A stretch of 9,445 nucleotides of DNA from Stenotrophomonas maltophilia (lineage in GTDB: Bacteria; Pseudomonadota; Gammaproteobacteria; Xanthomonadales; Xanthomonadaceae), in the NCBI GenBank assembly GCA_002386405.1, contig DGIP01000229.1, forward strand, positions 1-9,445. The letters are read 5' to 3'. Every line of letters starts with the position of its first letter. Within the stretch, counting starts at the first letter, position 1. The position numbers and the translations under genes are program-made. Below the pieces are notes generated by a model. It did not search any database and was not told where the DNA came from. It saw only the letters and a list, made by a program, of their open reading frames with translations. Of this stretch, positions 1-6,847 are shown piece by piece.

Positions 1-250
1 GGCCACGCTGGCGGCCAGCATCGCCGCGCACGTGGTCGAAGACAGCCTGTCCCCGCGCGAAACCGAAGTGCTGGGCCACGTCGCCGGCGGGCGCTCGAAC
101 AAGAGCATCGGCGAGCAGATGCGCATCTCCGAACAGACGGTCAAGGCGCACATGAAGAACATCATGGAAAAACTGGGCGCCCGCGACCGTACCCACGCCG
201 TAACCCTGGCCCTCAAGCGCGGCATCATCACCCTCGACACCGACCCGTAA
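1..250 (+). CDS. NarL/FixJ (LuxR-type) response regulator, C-terminal part only
   Basis: The reading frame is open from base 2 to the TAA at 248-250, so the gene starts upstream of the window. The visible 82 residues hold a complete LuxR-type helix-turn-helix: LSPRETEVL, the GRSNKSIGEQMRISEQTVKAHMKNIMEKL core, and the tail LGARDRTHAVTLALKRGII. This is the usual C-terminal effector domain of two-component response regulators of the NarL/FixJ class, which bind DNA as dimers after phosphorylation of an N-terminal receiver domain. The receiver domain is not in the window, so a LuxR protein without one cannot be strictly excluded. Linker residues before EDSLSPRE fit the receiver-HTH type. The partner kinase and target genes are unknown. 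The gene ends 41 bp from the convergent MFS gene and has no visible functional link to it. Confidence 0.9.
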   Translation, partial: ATLAASIAAHVVEDSLSPRETEVLGHVAGGRSNKSIGEQMRISEQTVKAHMKNIMEKLGARDRTHAVTLALKRGIITLDTDP

Positions 251-251
251 C

Positions 252-268
252 GCCGGGCCCTGCCCGGC
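252..268. terminator. Small GC hairpin between two convergent genes
   Basis: GCCGGGC (252-258) and GCCCGGC (262-268) form a perfect 7-bp stem with a 3-nt loop. It lies directly after the response-regulator stop and in the 41-bp gap before the 3' end of the MFS gene. A hairpin here could end transcription from either side. There is no U-run on either strand, so it is not a textbook intrinsic terminator. Such stems occur by chance in DNA this rich in GC. Confidence 0.35.
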
Positions 269-291
269 AACCACGCACTCCAGGCCGAAAC

Positions 292-1485
292 TCACCGCAA
301 CCGAACCACCAGACTGCAACCCGCCGCCACGGTAGCGAGCGTCGCCACCCCGCTCCACCCAAAATGCGCCAGCACCACCGCGCCCAGCGCCCCACCGGCG
401 GCCATCCCCAGGAACACCCCGGTGAACAGCAGCGCATTGAGCCGGCTGCGCGCCTCCGGCGCCAACCCATAGACCAGCGTCTGGTGCGATACCAGCGCCG
501 CCTGGAACCCGAAGTCGAACACCACCGCACTGATCGCCAGCAGCGGCACGATCGCCACCCGCGGCAACCACGCATCCAGCAGCAGCATTGCAAAGCCCAG
601 CAGCGCAATCCCGATCGCGAGGCGCGCCACCGCATGGCTGCCGAGTCGATCCGCCCAGCGCCCGGCCAGCGGTGCGGCCAACGCGCCGGCAGCACCGGCA
701 ATGCCGAAGGCACCGGCCACCGCGCTGCCCAGCTGGTAGCGGTCGTGCAGCATCACCGCCAGCGTTGACCAGAACGCACTGAAGCCCACCGCCAGCAGCC
801 CCTGCGCGAACACCGCGCGGCGCAGCTGCGGCTGCCCGCGCCACAGGTGGGCCAGCGAACGCAGCAGCGCCGGATAGCGCAATGACGTGGTGGGTGCCAG
901 ATGCGGCAGCTCGCGCGCCAGTACCAGCGCCATCACCACCACCGAGCCGGCCGCGATACCGAACATGGCCCGCCAGCCCAGTGCCTCGGCGACCAGCCCG
1001 CTGGCCACCCGCGACAGCAGGATGCCCAGCAGCAATCCGGTCATCACCTTGCCCACCACCGCGCCCCGCTCGGCTTCCGGCGCCAGCATCGCCGCCGACG
1101 GCACCACGTCCTGGGCCACGGTGGCCATCAACCCGATCAGCAGGCTGGCCAGCAGCAGCGTGGGCAGGCTGCCCGACAGCGCGGCCCCGGCCAGCGCGGC
1201 GGCCAGCACCAGCGACTTGAGCAGGATCAGCTGGCGGCGGTCGAACCGGTCACCCAGCGGGGCCAGCAGCAGGATGCCCAGCGCATAGCCCAGCTGGGTC
1301 AGCGTCGGCACCATGCCGGTGGCCTGCGCATCGCTGCCCAGGCCGCTGGCGATGACGCCCAGCATCGGCTGGCTGTAGTAGATCGAGGCCACCGAGAACC
1401 CGGCTCCGGCCGCCATCGCGACGATCAGCCGCGACGGCACCGCAGAGCGGGGGACGGCAACCGCCGGGATATGCACGCTGGACAT
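292..1485 (-). CDS. MFS family exporter (12-TM, drug/metabolite efflux type)
   Basis: A 397-residue, very hydrophobic protein with the pattern of two six-helix halves of the major facilitator superfamily. The first helix reads IVAMAAGAGFSVASIYYSQPML. The loop 2-3 signature (motif A) is PLGDRFDRR at about residues 76-84, and a weaker copy, APLAGRWADRLG, marks the second half. The length is normal for the family. The SIYYSQP and PTLTQLGYALG stretches resemble uncharacterised inner-membrane efflux proteins that often sit beside LysR genes. The substrate cannot be read from sequence. I chose the ATG at 1485 because a GGAG lies 6 nt upstream; the in-frame ATG at 1521 has no Shine-Dalgarno sequence and adds a poorly hydrophobic extension. 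The gene is divergent from the LysR gene, which probably controls it in response to the exported compound or a relative of it. Confidence 0.88.
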   Translation of the reverse strand: MSSVHIPAVAVPRSAVPSRLIVAMAAGAGFSVASIYYSQPMLGVIASGLGSDAQATGMVPTLTQLGYALGILLLAPLGDRFDRRQLILLKSLVLAAALAGAALSGSLPTLLLASLLIGLMATVAQDVVPSAAMLAPEAERGAVVGKVMTGLLLGILLSRVASGLVAEALGWRAMFGIAAGSVVVMALVLARELPHLAPTTSLRYPALLRSLAHLWRGQPQLRRAVFAQGLLAVGFSAFWSTLAVMLHDRYQLGSAVAGAFGIAGAAGALAAPLAGRWADRLGSHAVARLAIGIALLGFAMLLLDAWLPRVAIVPLLAISAVVFDFGFQAALVSHQTLVYGLAPEARSRLNALLFTGVFLGMAAGGALGAVVLAHFGWSGVATLATVAAGCSLVVRLR

Positions 1486-1541
1486 GAGCCACTCCACGAT
1501 TGAAGAACGTGGCGCAAGCATCGCGCTTGGAAAGCCCGGCG

Positions 1542-1560
1542 TGTAGTAGGCTTCGGTACA
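1542..1560. promoter_or_regulatory. TGTA-N11-TACA dyad in the mfs-lysR gap
   Basis: TGTA (1542-1545) and TACA (1557-1560) form an interrupted palindrome 57-75 bp upstream of the MFS start codon. It does not have the strict T-N11-A layout of LysR sites, but it lies in the region where a LysR protein would bind to activate the divergent gene. TAGGCT at 1547-1552 inside it could be a -10 element for lysR, with only a poor -35. Short arms make chance a real possibility. Confidence 0.25.
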
Positions 1561-1566
1561 TATCCA

Positions 1567-1585
1567 TCATACGAAGGTTGTATGA
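1567..1585. promoter_or_regulatory. Candidate LysR operator overlapping the lysR start codon
   Basis: TCATAC (1567-1572), a 7-bp centre, and GTATGA (1580-1585) form a perfect 19-bp interrupted palindrome. T1570 and A1582 are separated by 11 bp, the T-N11-A spacing typical of LysR-family sites. It covers the AAGG ribosome-binding region and the ATG (1582-1584) of the LysR gene. A regulator bound here would block its own expression, the negative autoregulation common in this family, and could also act on the divergent MFS gene. On the minus strand the left arm contains TATGAT, a fair -10, but no good -35 is visible. Binding is inferred, not shown. Confidence 0.5.
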
Positions 1586-2529
1586 GCACCCCCTCCCCGG
1601 CGCCCGGTGCAGACCGGATCGACCTGCTGCACACCTTCGTCCGCATCGTCGAAAGCGGCAGCCTGTCTGCCGCCGCCGTGCAGCTGGGCACCACCCAGCC
1701 CACCGTCAGTCGGCGCCTGCAGGCGCTGGAACGGTTGTTCGGCCTGCACCTGATCAAGCGGTCCACCCACCAGATGACGCTCACCGACGATGGCGAGCGC
1801 TGCTATGCGCACGCACGCGCCCTGGTGGACGACTGGGATGCGATCCAGGCCGACCTGCGTGGTGAAGTGGACGTGCCGCGCGGGCGCCTGCGCGTGGTGG
1901 TGCCGCATGCCTTCGGCCAGGCGCAGCTGCTGGACCCGATGCTGCAGTTCATGGCCCGCCATCCACAGGTCACCCTGGAGTGGATGCTGGAAGACCAGCC
2001 GGTGGACTTCATTGCCGACGGCATCGACTGCGCCATCCGCGTGGGCCGCGTGGAGGAACCGCAACTGGTGGCGGTGCCGCTGGCCGAAGTGCCGCGGATC
2101 GTCATCGCCGCGCCCTCGCTGCTGGACGCCGCCGACCCACGCGACCCCGCCCTGCTGCCCGGACTGCCGTGGATCGCCCTCACCACGTTCTACCGCGACC
2201 GCTTCACCCTGCTGCCGGCCGATGACGGTCCGGCGCTGCGGGTGGACATCCAGCCGCGCCTGCTCACCGACAACCTGTTCGTGGCGCGCCGCGCGGCCCT
2301 GTCCGGGCTGGGCGCGGCGGTGGTGTCGGCGTGGCTGGTCGGTGATGACCTGCGCGAAGGCCGGCTGGTGCAGCTGGTGCCCGGCTGGGAGGCGCCGCCG
2401 TTGCCGGTGCACCTGGTCTATCCCGCCGCGCGCCAGATCCCCTCGCGGCTGCGCGCCTTCATCGACGCCATGAAGGCCAGCCTGCCGCACACCCATGGGA
2501 TGCGCTCGTTGCCGATGCCCTCACCTTGA
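1582..2529 (+). CDS. LysR-family transcriptional regulator
   Basis: A 315-residue protein of normal LysR length. Residues about 11-70 form the winged helix-turn-helix: [21 protein letters not shown], then [25 protein letters not shown], then MTLTDDG. The rest is the effector-binding domain. It begins at [14 protein letters not shown], and [14 protein letters not shown], typical of the CrgA/AaeR-like branch, lies in the middle. The ATG at 1582 has AAGG about 5 nt upstream and sits inside a T-N11-A palindrome. The gene is divergent from the MFS exporter, which makes that exporter the most likely target; the inducer is unknown. The stop (2527-2529) lies just before the operator-like site of the next gene. 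Although mntH follows by 28 bp on the same strand, it appears to have its own metal-controlled promoter, so co-transcription is probably not its main source of expression. Confidence 0.93.
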   Translation: MSTPSPAPGADRIDLLHTFVRIVESGSLSAAAVQLGTTQPTVSRRLQALERLFGLHLIKRSTHQMTLTDDGERCYAHARALVDDWDAIQADLRGEVDVPRGRLRVVVPHAFGQAQLLDPMLQFMARHPQVTLEWMLEDQPVDFIADGIDCAIRVGRVEEPQLVAVPLAEVPRIVIAAPSLLDAADPRDPALLPGLPWIALTTFYRDRFTLLPADDGPALRVDIQPRLLTDNLFVARRAALSGLGAAVVSAWLVGDDLREGRLVQLVPGWEAPPLPVHLVYPAARQIPSRLRAFIDAMKASLPHTHGMRSLPMPSP

Positions 2530-2530
2530 T

Positions 2531-2550
2531 AACATAGCCTCTGCTATATT
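2531..2550. promoter_or_regulatory. MntR-type manganese operator upstream of mntH
   Basis: AACATAGC (2531-2538), CTCT, and GCTATATT (2543-2550) form a 20-bp palindrome with a single mismatched pair (C2533/A2548). It closely resembles the AACATAGC-N4-GCTATGTT operator described for enterobacterial MntR, the Mn(II)-dependent repressor of mntH; this comparison is from memory. It lies 7 bp before the NRAMP start codon and covers the likely -10 element, so a bound repressor would occlude RNA polymerase directly. The regulator gene is not in the window. A Fur/Mur-type site would look different. Confidence 0.7.
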
Positions 2551-2558
2551 CGGCCGCA
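2542..2558 (+). promoter_or_regulatory. Extended -10 promoter of mntH, probably leaderless
   Basis: TG-C-TATATT (2542-2550) fits an extended -10 element (TGn followed by TATATT, five of six matches to TATAAT). Transcription would start about 7 bp later, at or next to the A of the ATG at 2558. No Shine-Dalgarno sequence precedes that ATG (the bases are CGGCCGC), which supports a leaderless transcript. The -35 is weak: TTGATA at 2526-2531 is only 13 bp away, and the extended -10 would compensate. Confidence 0.45.
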
Positions 2559-3904
2559 TGAGCGCGGACCCCACCTCTCCGACCACTACCGCCTGGCCCC
2601 AGGCCACCGGCAATCGCCCCAGCCTGGGCGAGATGCATGCCAGCGTGGCGGTGCCCAGCGGAGGGCACTGGTGGTTCCGGCTGCTGGCCTTCCTCGGCCC
2701 GGGCTACATGGTGTCGGTGGGTTACATGGACCCGGGCAACTGGGCCACCGACATTGCCGGTGGCGCGCAGTTCGGCTACCTGCTGCTGTCGGTGATCCTG
2801 CTCTCCAACCTGATGGCCATCGTGCTGCAGGGGCTGTCGGCGCGGCTGGGCATCGCCACCGGGCGCGACCTGGCGCAGGCCTGCCGCGACCATTTTTCAA
2901 AGCCGGTGAACCTGGGCCTGTGGGTGCTGTGCGAGATCGCGATCATCGCCTGCGACCTGGCCGAAGTGATCGGTACTGCCATCGCGCTGAAGCTGCTCTT
3001 CGGGCTGCCGCTGATGATGGGCGCGATCATCACCGCCGTGGACGTGGTGCTGGTGCTGTGGCTGATGCATCGCGGCTTCCGCGCGCTGGAAGCGTTCGTG
3101 ATCGCCCTGCTGCTGGTGATTTTCGCCTGTTTCGCGGTGCAGATCGCGCTGGCCGCGCCGCCGCTGCAGGCGGTGCTGGGCGGCTTCATCCCGCGCGCGG
3201 AGGTGGTCACCAACCCGCATGCGCTGTACCTGGCCATCGGCATCATCGGGGCCACGGTGATGCCGCACAACCTGTACCTGCATTCGTCCATCGTGCAGAC
3301 CCGCGCCTACCCGCGCACCGACAGCGGGCGGCGCAGCGCGCTGCGCTGGGCGGTGACCGACAGCACCATCGCATTGATGCTGGCGTTGTTCATCAACGCT
3401 TCGATCCTGATCCTGGCCGCGGCGGTGTTCCATGCCAACGGGCGCACCGACGTGCAGGAAATCGAGCAGGCCTATGAGCTGCTGGCGCCGATGCTGGGCG
3501 TGGGCGTGGCCTCGACCTTGTTCGCGGTGGCGCTGCTTGCCTCGGGCATCAACTCCACGGTGACCGCCACCCTGGCCGGGCAGATCGTGATGGAAGGGTT
3601 CCTGCGCCTGCGCATCGCGCCGTGGGCGCGCCGCCTGCTGACCCGTGGCATCGCCATCGTGCCGGTGGTGATCGTCACCGCGATCTATGGCGAACAGGGC
3701 ACGGCGCGCCTGCTGGTGCTGAGCCAGGTGGTGCTGTCGATGCAGCTGCCGTTCGCGGTGATTCCGCTGGTGATGTTCGTCGGTGACAAGGCACGCATGG
3801 GCAAGCTGGTGGCCCCGCGATGGCTGTTGACGCTGGCCTGGGTGATTGCCGCGGTGATCGTGATCTTGAACGTCAAGCTGTTGGCCGAGACGTTGATGGG
3901 GTGA
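2558..3904 (+). CDS. mntH: NRAMP-family Mn(II)/Fe(II) proton symporter
   Basis: A 448-residue integral membrane protein that imports Mn(II), and often Fe(II), with protons. The two family signatures are intact. DPGN is at residues 58-61 in the first broken helix ([11 protein letters not shown]), and MPHN is at 235-238 in the sixth ([12 protein letters not shown]). From known NRAMP structures, D58, N61 and M235 are the expected metal ligands. About 11 hydrophobic helices are visible, with the last near [18 protein letters not shown]. The open frame reaches back to an ATG at 2495 inside lysR, but I chose 2558 because the operator and -10 lie just before it. The N-terminal tail, including [16 protein letters not shown], is longer than in Escherichia coli MntH (about 412 residues). 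Expression is probably repressed by Mn-bound MntR. An intracellular role in manganese supply and oxidative-stress tolerance is family knowledge; metal selectivity here is not proven. Confidence 0.92.
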   Translation: MSADPTSPTTTAWPQATGNRPSLGEMHASVAVPSGGHWWFRLLAFLGPGYMVSVGYMDPGNWATDIAGGAQFGYLLLSVILLSNLMAIVLQGLSARLGIATGRDLAQACRDHFSKPVNLGLWVLCEIAIIACDLAEVIGTAIALKLLFGLPLMMGAIITAVDVVLVLWLMHRGFRALEAFVIALLLVIFACFAVQIALAAPPLQAVLGGFIPRAEVVTNPHALYLAIGIIGATVMPHNLYLHSSIVQTRAYPRTDSGRRSALRWAVTDSTIALMLALFINASILILAAAVFHANGRTDVQEIEQAYELLAPMLGVGVASTLFAVALLASGINSTVTATLAGQIVMEGFLRLRIAPWARRLLTRGIAIVPVVIVTAIYGEQGTARLLVLSQVVLSMQLPFAVIPLVMFVGDKARMGKLVAPRWLLTLAWVIAAVIVILNVKLLAETLMG

Positions 3905-3932
3905 TCGGGGATTGACGATACGCGTTGGCCGC

Positions 3933-3955
3933 GTAGAGCCAGGCCCTGCCTGGCT
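3933..3955. repeat. SMAG/REP-like palindrome with GTAG head
   Basis: GTAG (3933-3936) is followed by AGCCAGGC (3937-3944), a CCT loop, and GCCTGGCT (3948-3955), an 8-bp perfect stem. A GTAG tetranucleotide joined to a short GC-rich stem-loop is the form of the SMAG elements, the REP-like family abundant between genes in Stenotrophomonas maltophilia and related to REP elements mobilised by TnpA-REP (RAYT) proteins. It sits 28 bp after mntH and could form a hairpin that ends or protects that transcript. Only one copy is in the window, so family membership rests on structure alone. Confidence 0.6.
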
Positions 3956-3959
3956 GCTC

Positions 3960-3990
3960 TTGACCTCAATCACGGTTGAGGTGGCACAGT
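3960..3990 (+). promoter_or_regulatory. SoxR-type (MerR-family) promoter of the methyltransferase gene
   Basis: A -35 TTGACC (3960-3965) and a -10-like CACAGT (3985-3990) are separated by exactly 19 bp, the overlong spacer typical of MerR-family promoters. Within it lies ACCTCAA-N6-TTGAGGT (3963-3982), a perfect dyad whose CCTCAA and TTGAGG half-sites match the known SoxR box (CCTCAAG-N4-CTTGAGG) except for the innermost G/C. The layout is the same as at the E. coli soxS promoter. Predicted start is near 3997, giving a leader of about 22 nt. SoxR responds to redox-active compounds; another MerR-family protein could use the same site. Confidence 0.65.
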
Positions 3991-4018
3991 GCGTTCAATC
4001 CCCTCGAGAAGCGCCTAC

Positions 4019-4858
<840 letters not shown>

Positions 4859-4880
4859 CCGCAAACCGACCAGAACCCAC

Positions 4881-4913
4881 GTCACCACGGGTCCGCCATT
4901 TGTCCCGGGTGAC
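4881..4913. terminator. Imperfect 10-bp hairpin after the methyltransferase gene
   Basis: GTCACC-a-CGGG (4881-4891) pairs with CCCGGGTGAC (4904-4913), a 10-bp stem with one bulged A (4887) and a 12-nt loop. It begins 22 bp after the methyltransferase stop. It could stop or attenuate transcription before the flavoprotein gene, but no U-run follows. The next dyad starts two bases later, so the hairpin may instead be part of a composite control region. Confidence 0.35.
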
Positions 4914-4914
4914 C

Positions 4915-4938
4915 GTCATTCGGCCCAAAGTCAATGAC
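4915..4938. promoter_or_regulatory. GTCATT-N12-AATGAC dyad upstream of the flavoprotein gene
   Basis: GTCATT (4915-4920) and AATGAC (4933-4938) form a perfect 24-bp interrupted palindrome. TGAC-C-GTCA (4910-4918) and GTCA-A-TGAC (4930-4938) are two smaller 9-bp palindromes at its ends, so the same half-site occurs four times with both orientations. Repeated half-sites like this suggest a dimeric or tetrameric regulator. It lies 55-78 bp before the ATG of the flavoprotein gene. No clear -35/-10 pair is seen in the 134-bp gap, so the regulator family is not identified. Confidence 0.35.
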
Positions 4939-4992
4939 AGCAAGGGGCGGCAGGCAGATGCTGGGGCCATCACCTCTTGTCTGTGGATCAAC

Positions 4993-6789
4993 ATGAAACG
5001 TCGTGACTGCCTGAAAGCCGGCCTTGCCCTGCCCTTGCTCCCGCTGGTTCAGAAAGCTGCCGCAGGCAATGCAACGGCGTCACGGAACGCCATCGCCCGT
5101 GTCCGTCCCGATTCCGCCGGATGGCCGTCGGCCGATGAATGGGACCAGCTGTCCCGCGCCGTCGGTGGACGGTTGTCGGTGCCGGTCTCACCGTTCCTCG
5201 GTGATGCTGCCACCCGCGCCGAGGCACTGGCGCAGATCCAGAACCCGTTCTTCATCGGCGACCAGCCCGCGTTGACCCAGACCAGTGGCTACCACGGGGC
5301 GTGGCTGTCGCGGCCCAGCGCGCGGGTGGTGGCCGCCGCCAACAGCGCCGATGTCGCGGCGGCGGTCGAATTCGCGCGGCGGCACCGGCTGCGGCTGGTG
5401 GTCAAGGGTGGCGGGCACAGCTACCACGGCACCTCCTGCGCGCCCGATTCGCTGCTGGTCTGGACGCGCGCCATGAACGCGGTGGAGCTGCACGATGCCT
5501 TCGTAGCGCAGGGCGCACCGACCGGTACCGCATCGCAACCCGCGGTCAGCCTTGGCGCCGGCGCGATGTGGATCGATGCCTACGATGCGGTCACCACCCG
5601 CGCCGGCCGCTACGTCCAGGGCGGCGGCTGCACCTCGGTGGGCGTCACCGGGCTGGTCACCGGCGGCGGCTTCGGCAGCTTCTCCAAGGGGTTCGGCACG
5701 GCAGCGGCCAGCCTGCTCGAAGCCGAGGTGGTCACCGCCGACGGCCGCGTGCGGGTGGTCAACGCCAGCCAGGATCCCGAGCTGTTCTGGGCGCTGAAGG
5801 GCGGTTGCGCCGGCAGCTTTGGCGTGGTGACCCGGATCACGCTGCGCACCCATGCCCTGCCGACCACCTTCGGCGGCGTGTCGATGAAGGTCAAGGCAGA
5901 CAGCGACGCGTCCTTCCAGGCACTGGCCGCCGAAGTGCTGCGCTTCTACCGCGATGCGCTGTGCAATGCGCAGTGGGGCGAACAGCTGCGCTTCGACAGC
6001 CATCGCACGTTCGCGGCGTCGATGGTGTTCCAGGGGCTGAGCCAGGAACAGGCTGCGGCGGTGTGGGCGCCGTTTGCGGCGTGGGTGGCCGCGCGCCCGC
6101 AGTACACCGTGATCGACCCGCTGCAGGCGTTGGCATTGCCCGCCCAGCACATGTGGGACGCGGACTTCTTCCGCAGGCATGCCCCGACGCTGATCGCCGA
6201 AGACACCCGCGTGGGCGCGCCGGCCACGCACATGCTATGGAAGGGCGACCAGGGCCAGGTCGGCTGGTACCTGCATGGTTATGCCTCGGCGTGGATGCCT
6301 TCCGCACTGCTGGGCGATGCCCGGCGCGATGCCGCCGCCGCAGCCATCTGCAGCGCCGCCGCGCACATGCCGGTGGAGCTGCACTGCAACAAGGGGCTGT
6401 TCGGTGCACCGGCCGATGCCCTCGCGGCCAGCCGCGATACCGCCATGCATCCGGCGGTGCTGGATGCCTTCGCGCTGGCGCTGATCGGCAACGCAGGCGG
6501 CCCGGCCTTTGCCGGCAGCGGCGGCACCGTGGACGAAGCCGAAGCGCGTGGCGGCAGCGCCAAGGTCAGCCGTTCCTACAGTGCTCTGCGCGCGGTGCTG
6601 CCTGCCGCGCCGACCTACGTTTCCGAATGCGATTTCTTCCAGCGCGACTGGCAGCAATCGTTCTGGGGCCCGCACTACCCGCGGCTGCTGGCGGCCAAGC
6701 GGCGCTACGACCCGGACGGTTTGTTCGTGATCCATCACGGCGTGGGCAGCGAAGACTGGAGCGCGGACGGCTTCGAACGGCGCAGCTGA
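4993..6789 (+). CDS. Tat-exported FAD-linked oxidase of berberine-bridge-enzyme type
   Basis: A 598-residue oxidoreductase. The N-terminus MKRRDCLKAGLALPLLPLVQKAAA has twin arginines followed by a hydrophobic stretch and fits a Tat signal, though C replaces the usual F in RRxFLK. Export by Tat suits a protein that binds its cofactor in the cytoplasm. The FAD-binding (PCMH) domain includes VVKGGGHSYHGTS, with H142 in the position that bonds covalently to FAD, and GGGCTSVGVTGLVTGGGFG, with C213 as the second attachment site. Bicovalent flavin is therefore predicted. The C-terminal BBE segment is WGPHYPRLLAAKRRYDPDGLFVIHHG (about residues 558-583). Family members oxidise sugars, alkaloids or other alcohols and pass electrons to oxygen; the substrate here is unknown. 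The frame stays open far upstream, through the methyltransferase gene, but ATG 4993 starts the signal peptide. Only a weak GTGGA precedes it. Confidence 0.88.
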   Translation: MKRRDCLKAGLALPLLPLVQKAAAGNATASRNAIARVRPDSAGWPSADEWDQLSRAVGGRLSVPVSPFLGDAATRAEALAQIQNPFFIGDQPALTQTSGYHGAWLSRPSARVVAAANSADVAAAVEFARRHRLRLVVKGGGHSYHGTSCAPDSLLVWTRAMNAVELHDAFVAQGAPTGTASQPAVSLGAGAMWIDAYDAVTTRAGRYVQGGGCTSVGVTGLVTGGGFGSFSKGFGTAAASLLEAEVVTADGRVRVVNASQDPELFWALKGGCAGSFGVVTRITLRTHALPTTFGGVSMKVKADSDASFQALAAEVLRFYRDALCNAQWGEQLRFDSHRTFAASMVFQGLSQEQAAAVWAPFAAWVAARPQYTVIDPLQALALPAQHMWDADFFRRHAPTLIAEDTRVGAPATHMLWKGDQGQVGWYLHGYASAWMPSALLGDARRDAAAAAICSAAAHMPVELHCNKGLFGAPADALAASRDTAMHPAVLDAFALALIGNAGGPAFAGSGGTVDEAEARGGSAKVSRSYSALRAVLPAAPTYVSECDFFQRDWQQSFWGPHYPRLLAAKRRYDPDGLFVIHHGVGSEDWSADGFERRS

Positions 6790-6827
6790 CGCGGCGCCCG
6801 CACTGGCTTAGGCTGCGGGACACCCGC
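6786..6827 (+). promoter_or_regulatory. Candidate promoter and short hairpin before the DUF885 gene
   Basis: CTGACG (6786-6791) and TAGGCT (6809-6814) are separated by 17 bp, an acceptable sigma-70 pair. The -35 overlaps the stop of the flavoprotein gene. GCGGG-ACA-CCCGC (6815-6827) right after the -10 is a perfect 5-bp stem near the expected start site and might influence the 5' end of the mRNA. Both parts are short, and read-through from the upstream gene (58 bp away) is also possible. Confidence 0.35.
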
Positions 6828-6847
6828 CCGCTGCTGGAGTTCGCCCC

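Noticed and set aside
1486..1521. Earlier start of the MFS protein at 1521
   Set aside because: No Shine-Dalgarno sequence precedes it, whereas GGAG lies 6 nt before the ATG at 1485.
1567..2496. 309-codon minus-strand frame opposite lysR
   Set aside because: It is the antisense of a full-length LysR protein, has no family motif, and is rich in Q, H, G and R as expected for a shadow frame.
2495..2557. Upstream ATG for the NRAMP protein inside lysR
   Set aside because: It would put the MntR-like operator and the -10 element within the coding region, and the extra residues are not like NRAMP N-termini.
3912..3939. TTGACG with TAGAGC 16 bp later as an additional methyltransferase promoter
   Set aside because: The -10 match is poor and falls within the SMAG-like stem; the SoxR-type promoter just downstream explains the region better.
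2897..3973. 358-codon minus-strand frame opposite mntH
   Set aside because: It is antisense to an intact NRAMP protein and its composition (H, Q, R, G) is typical of a shadow frame.
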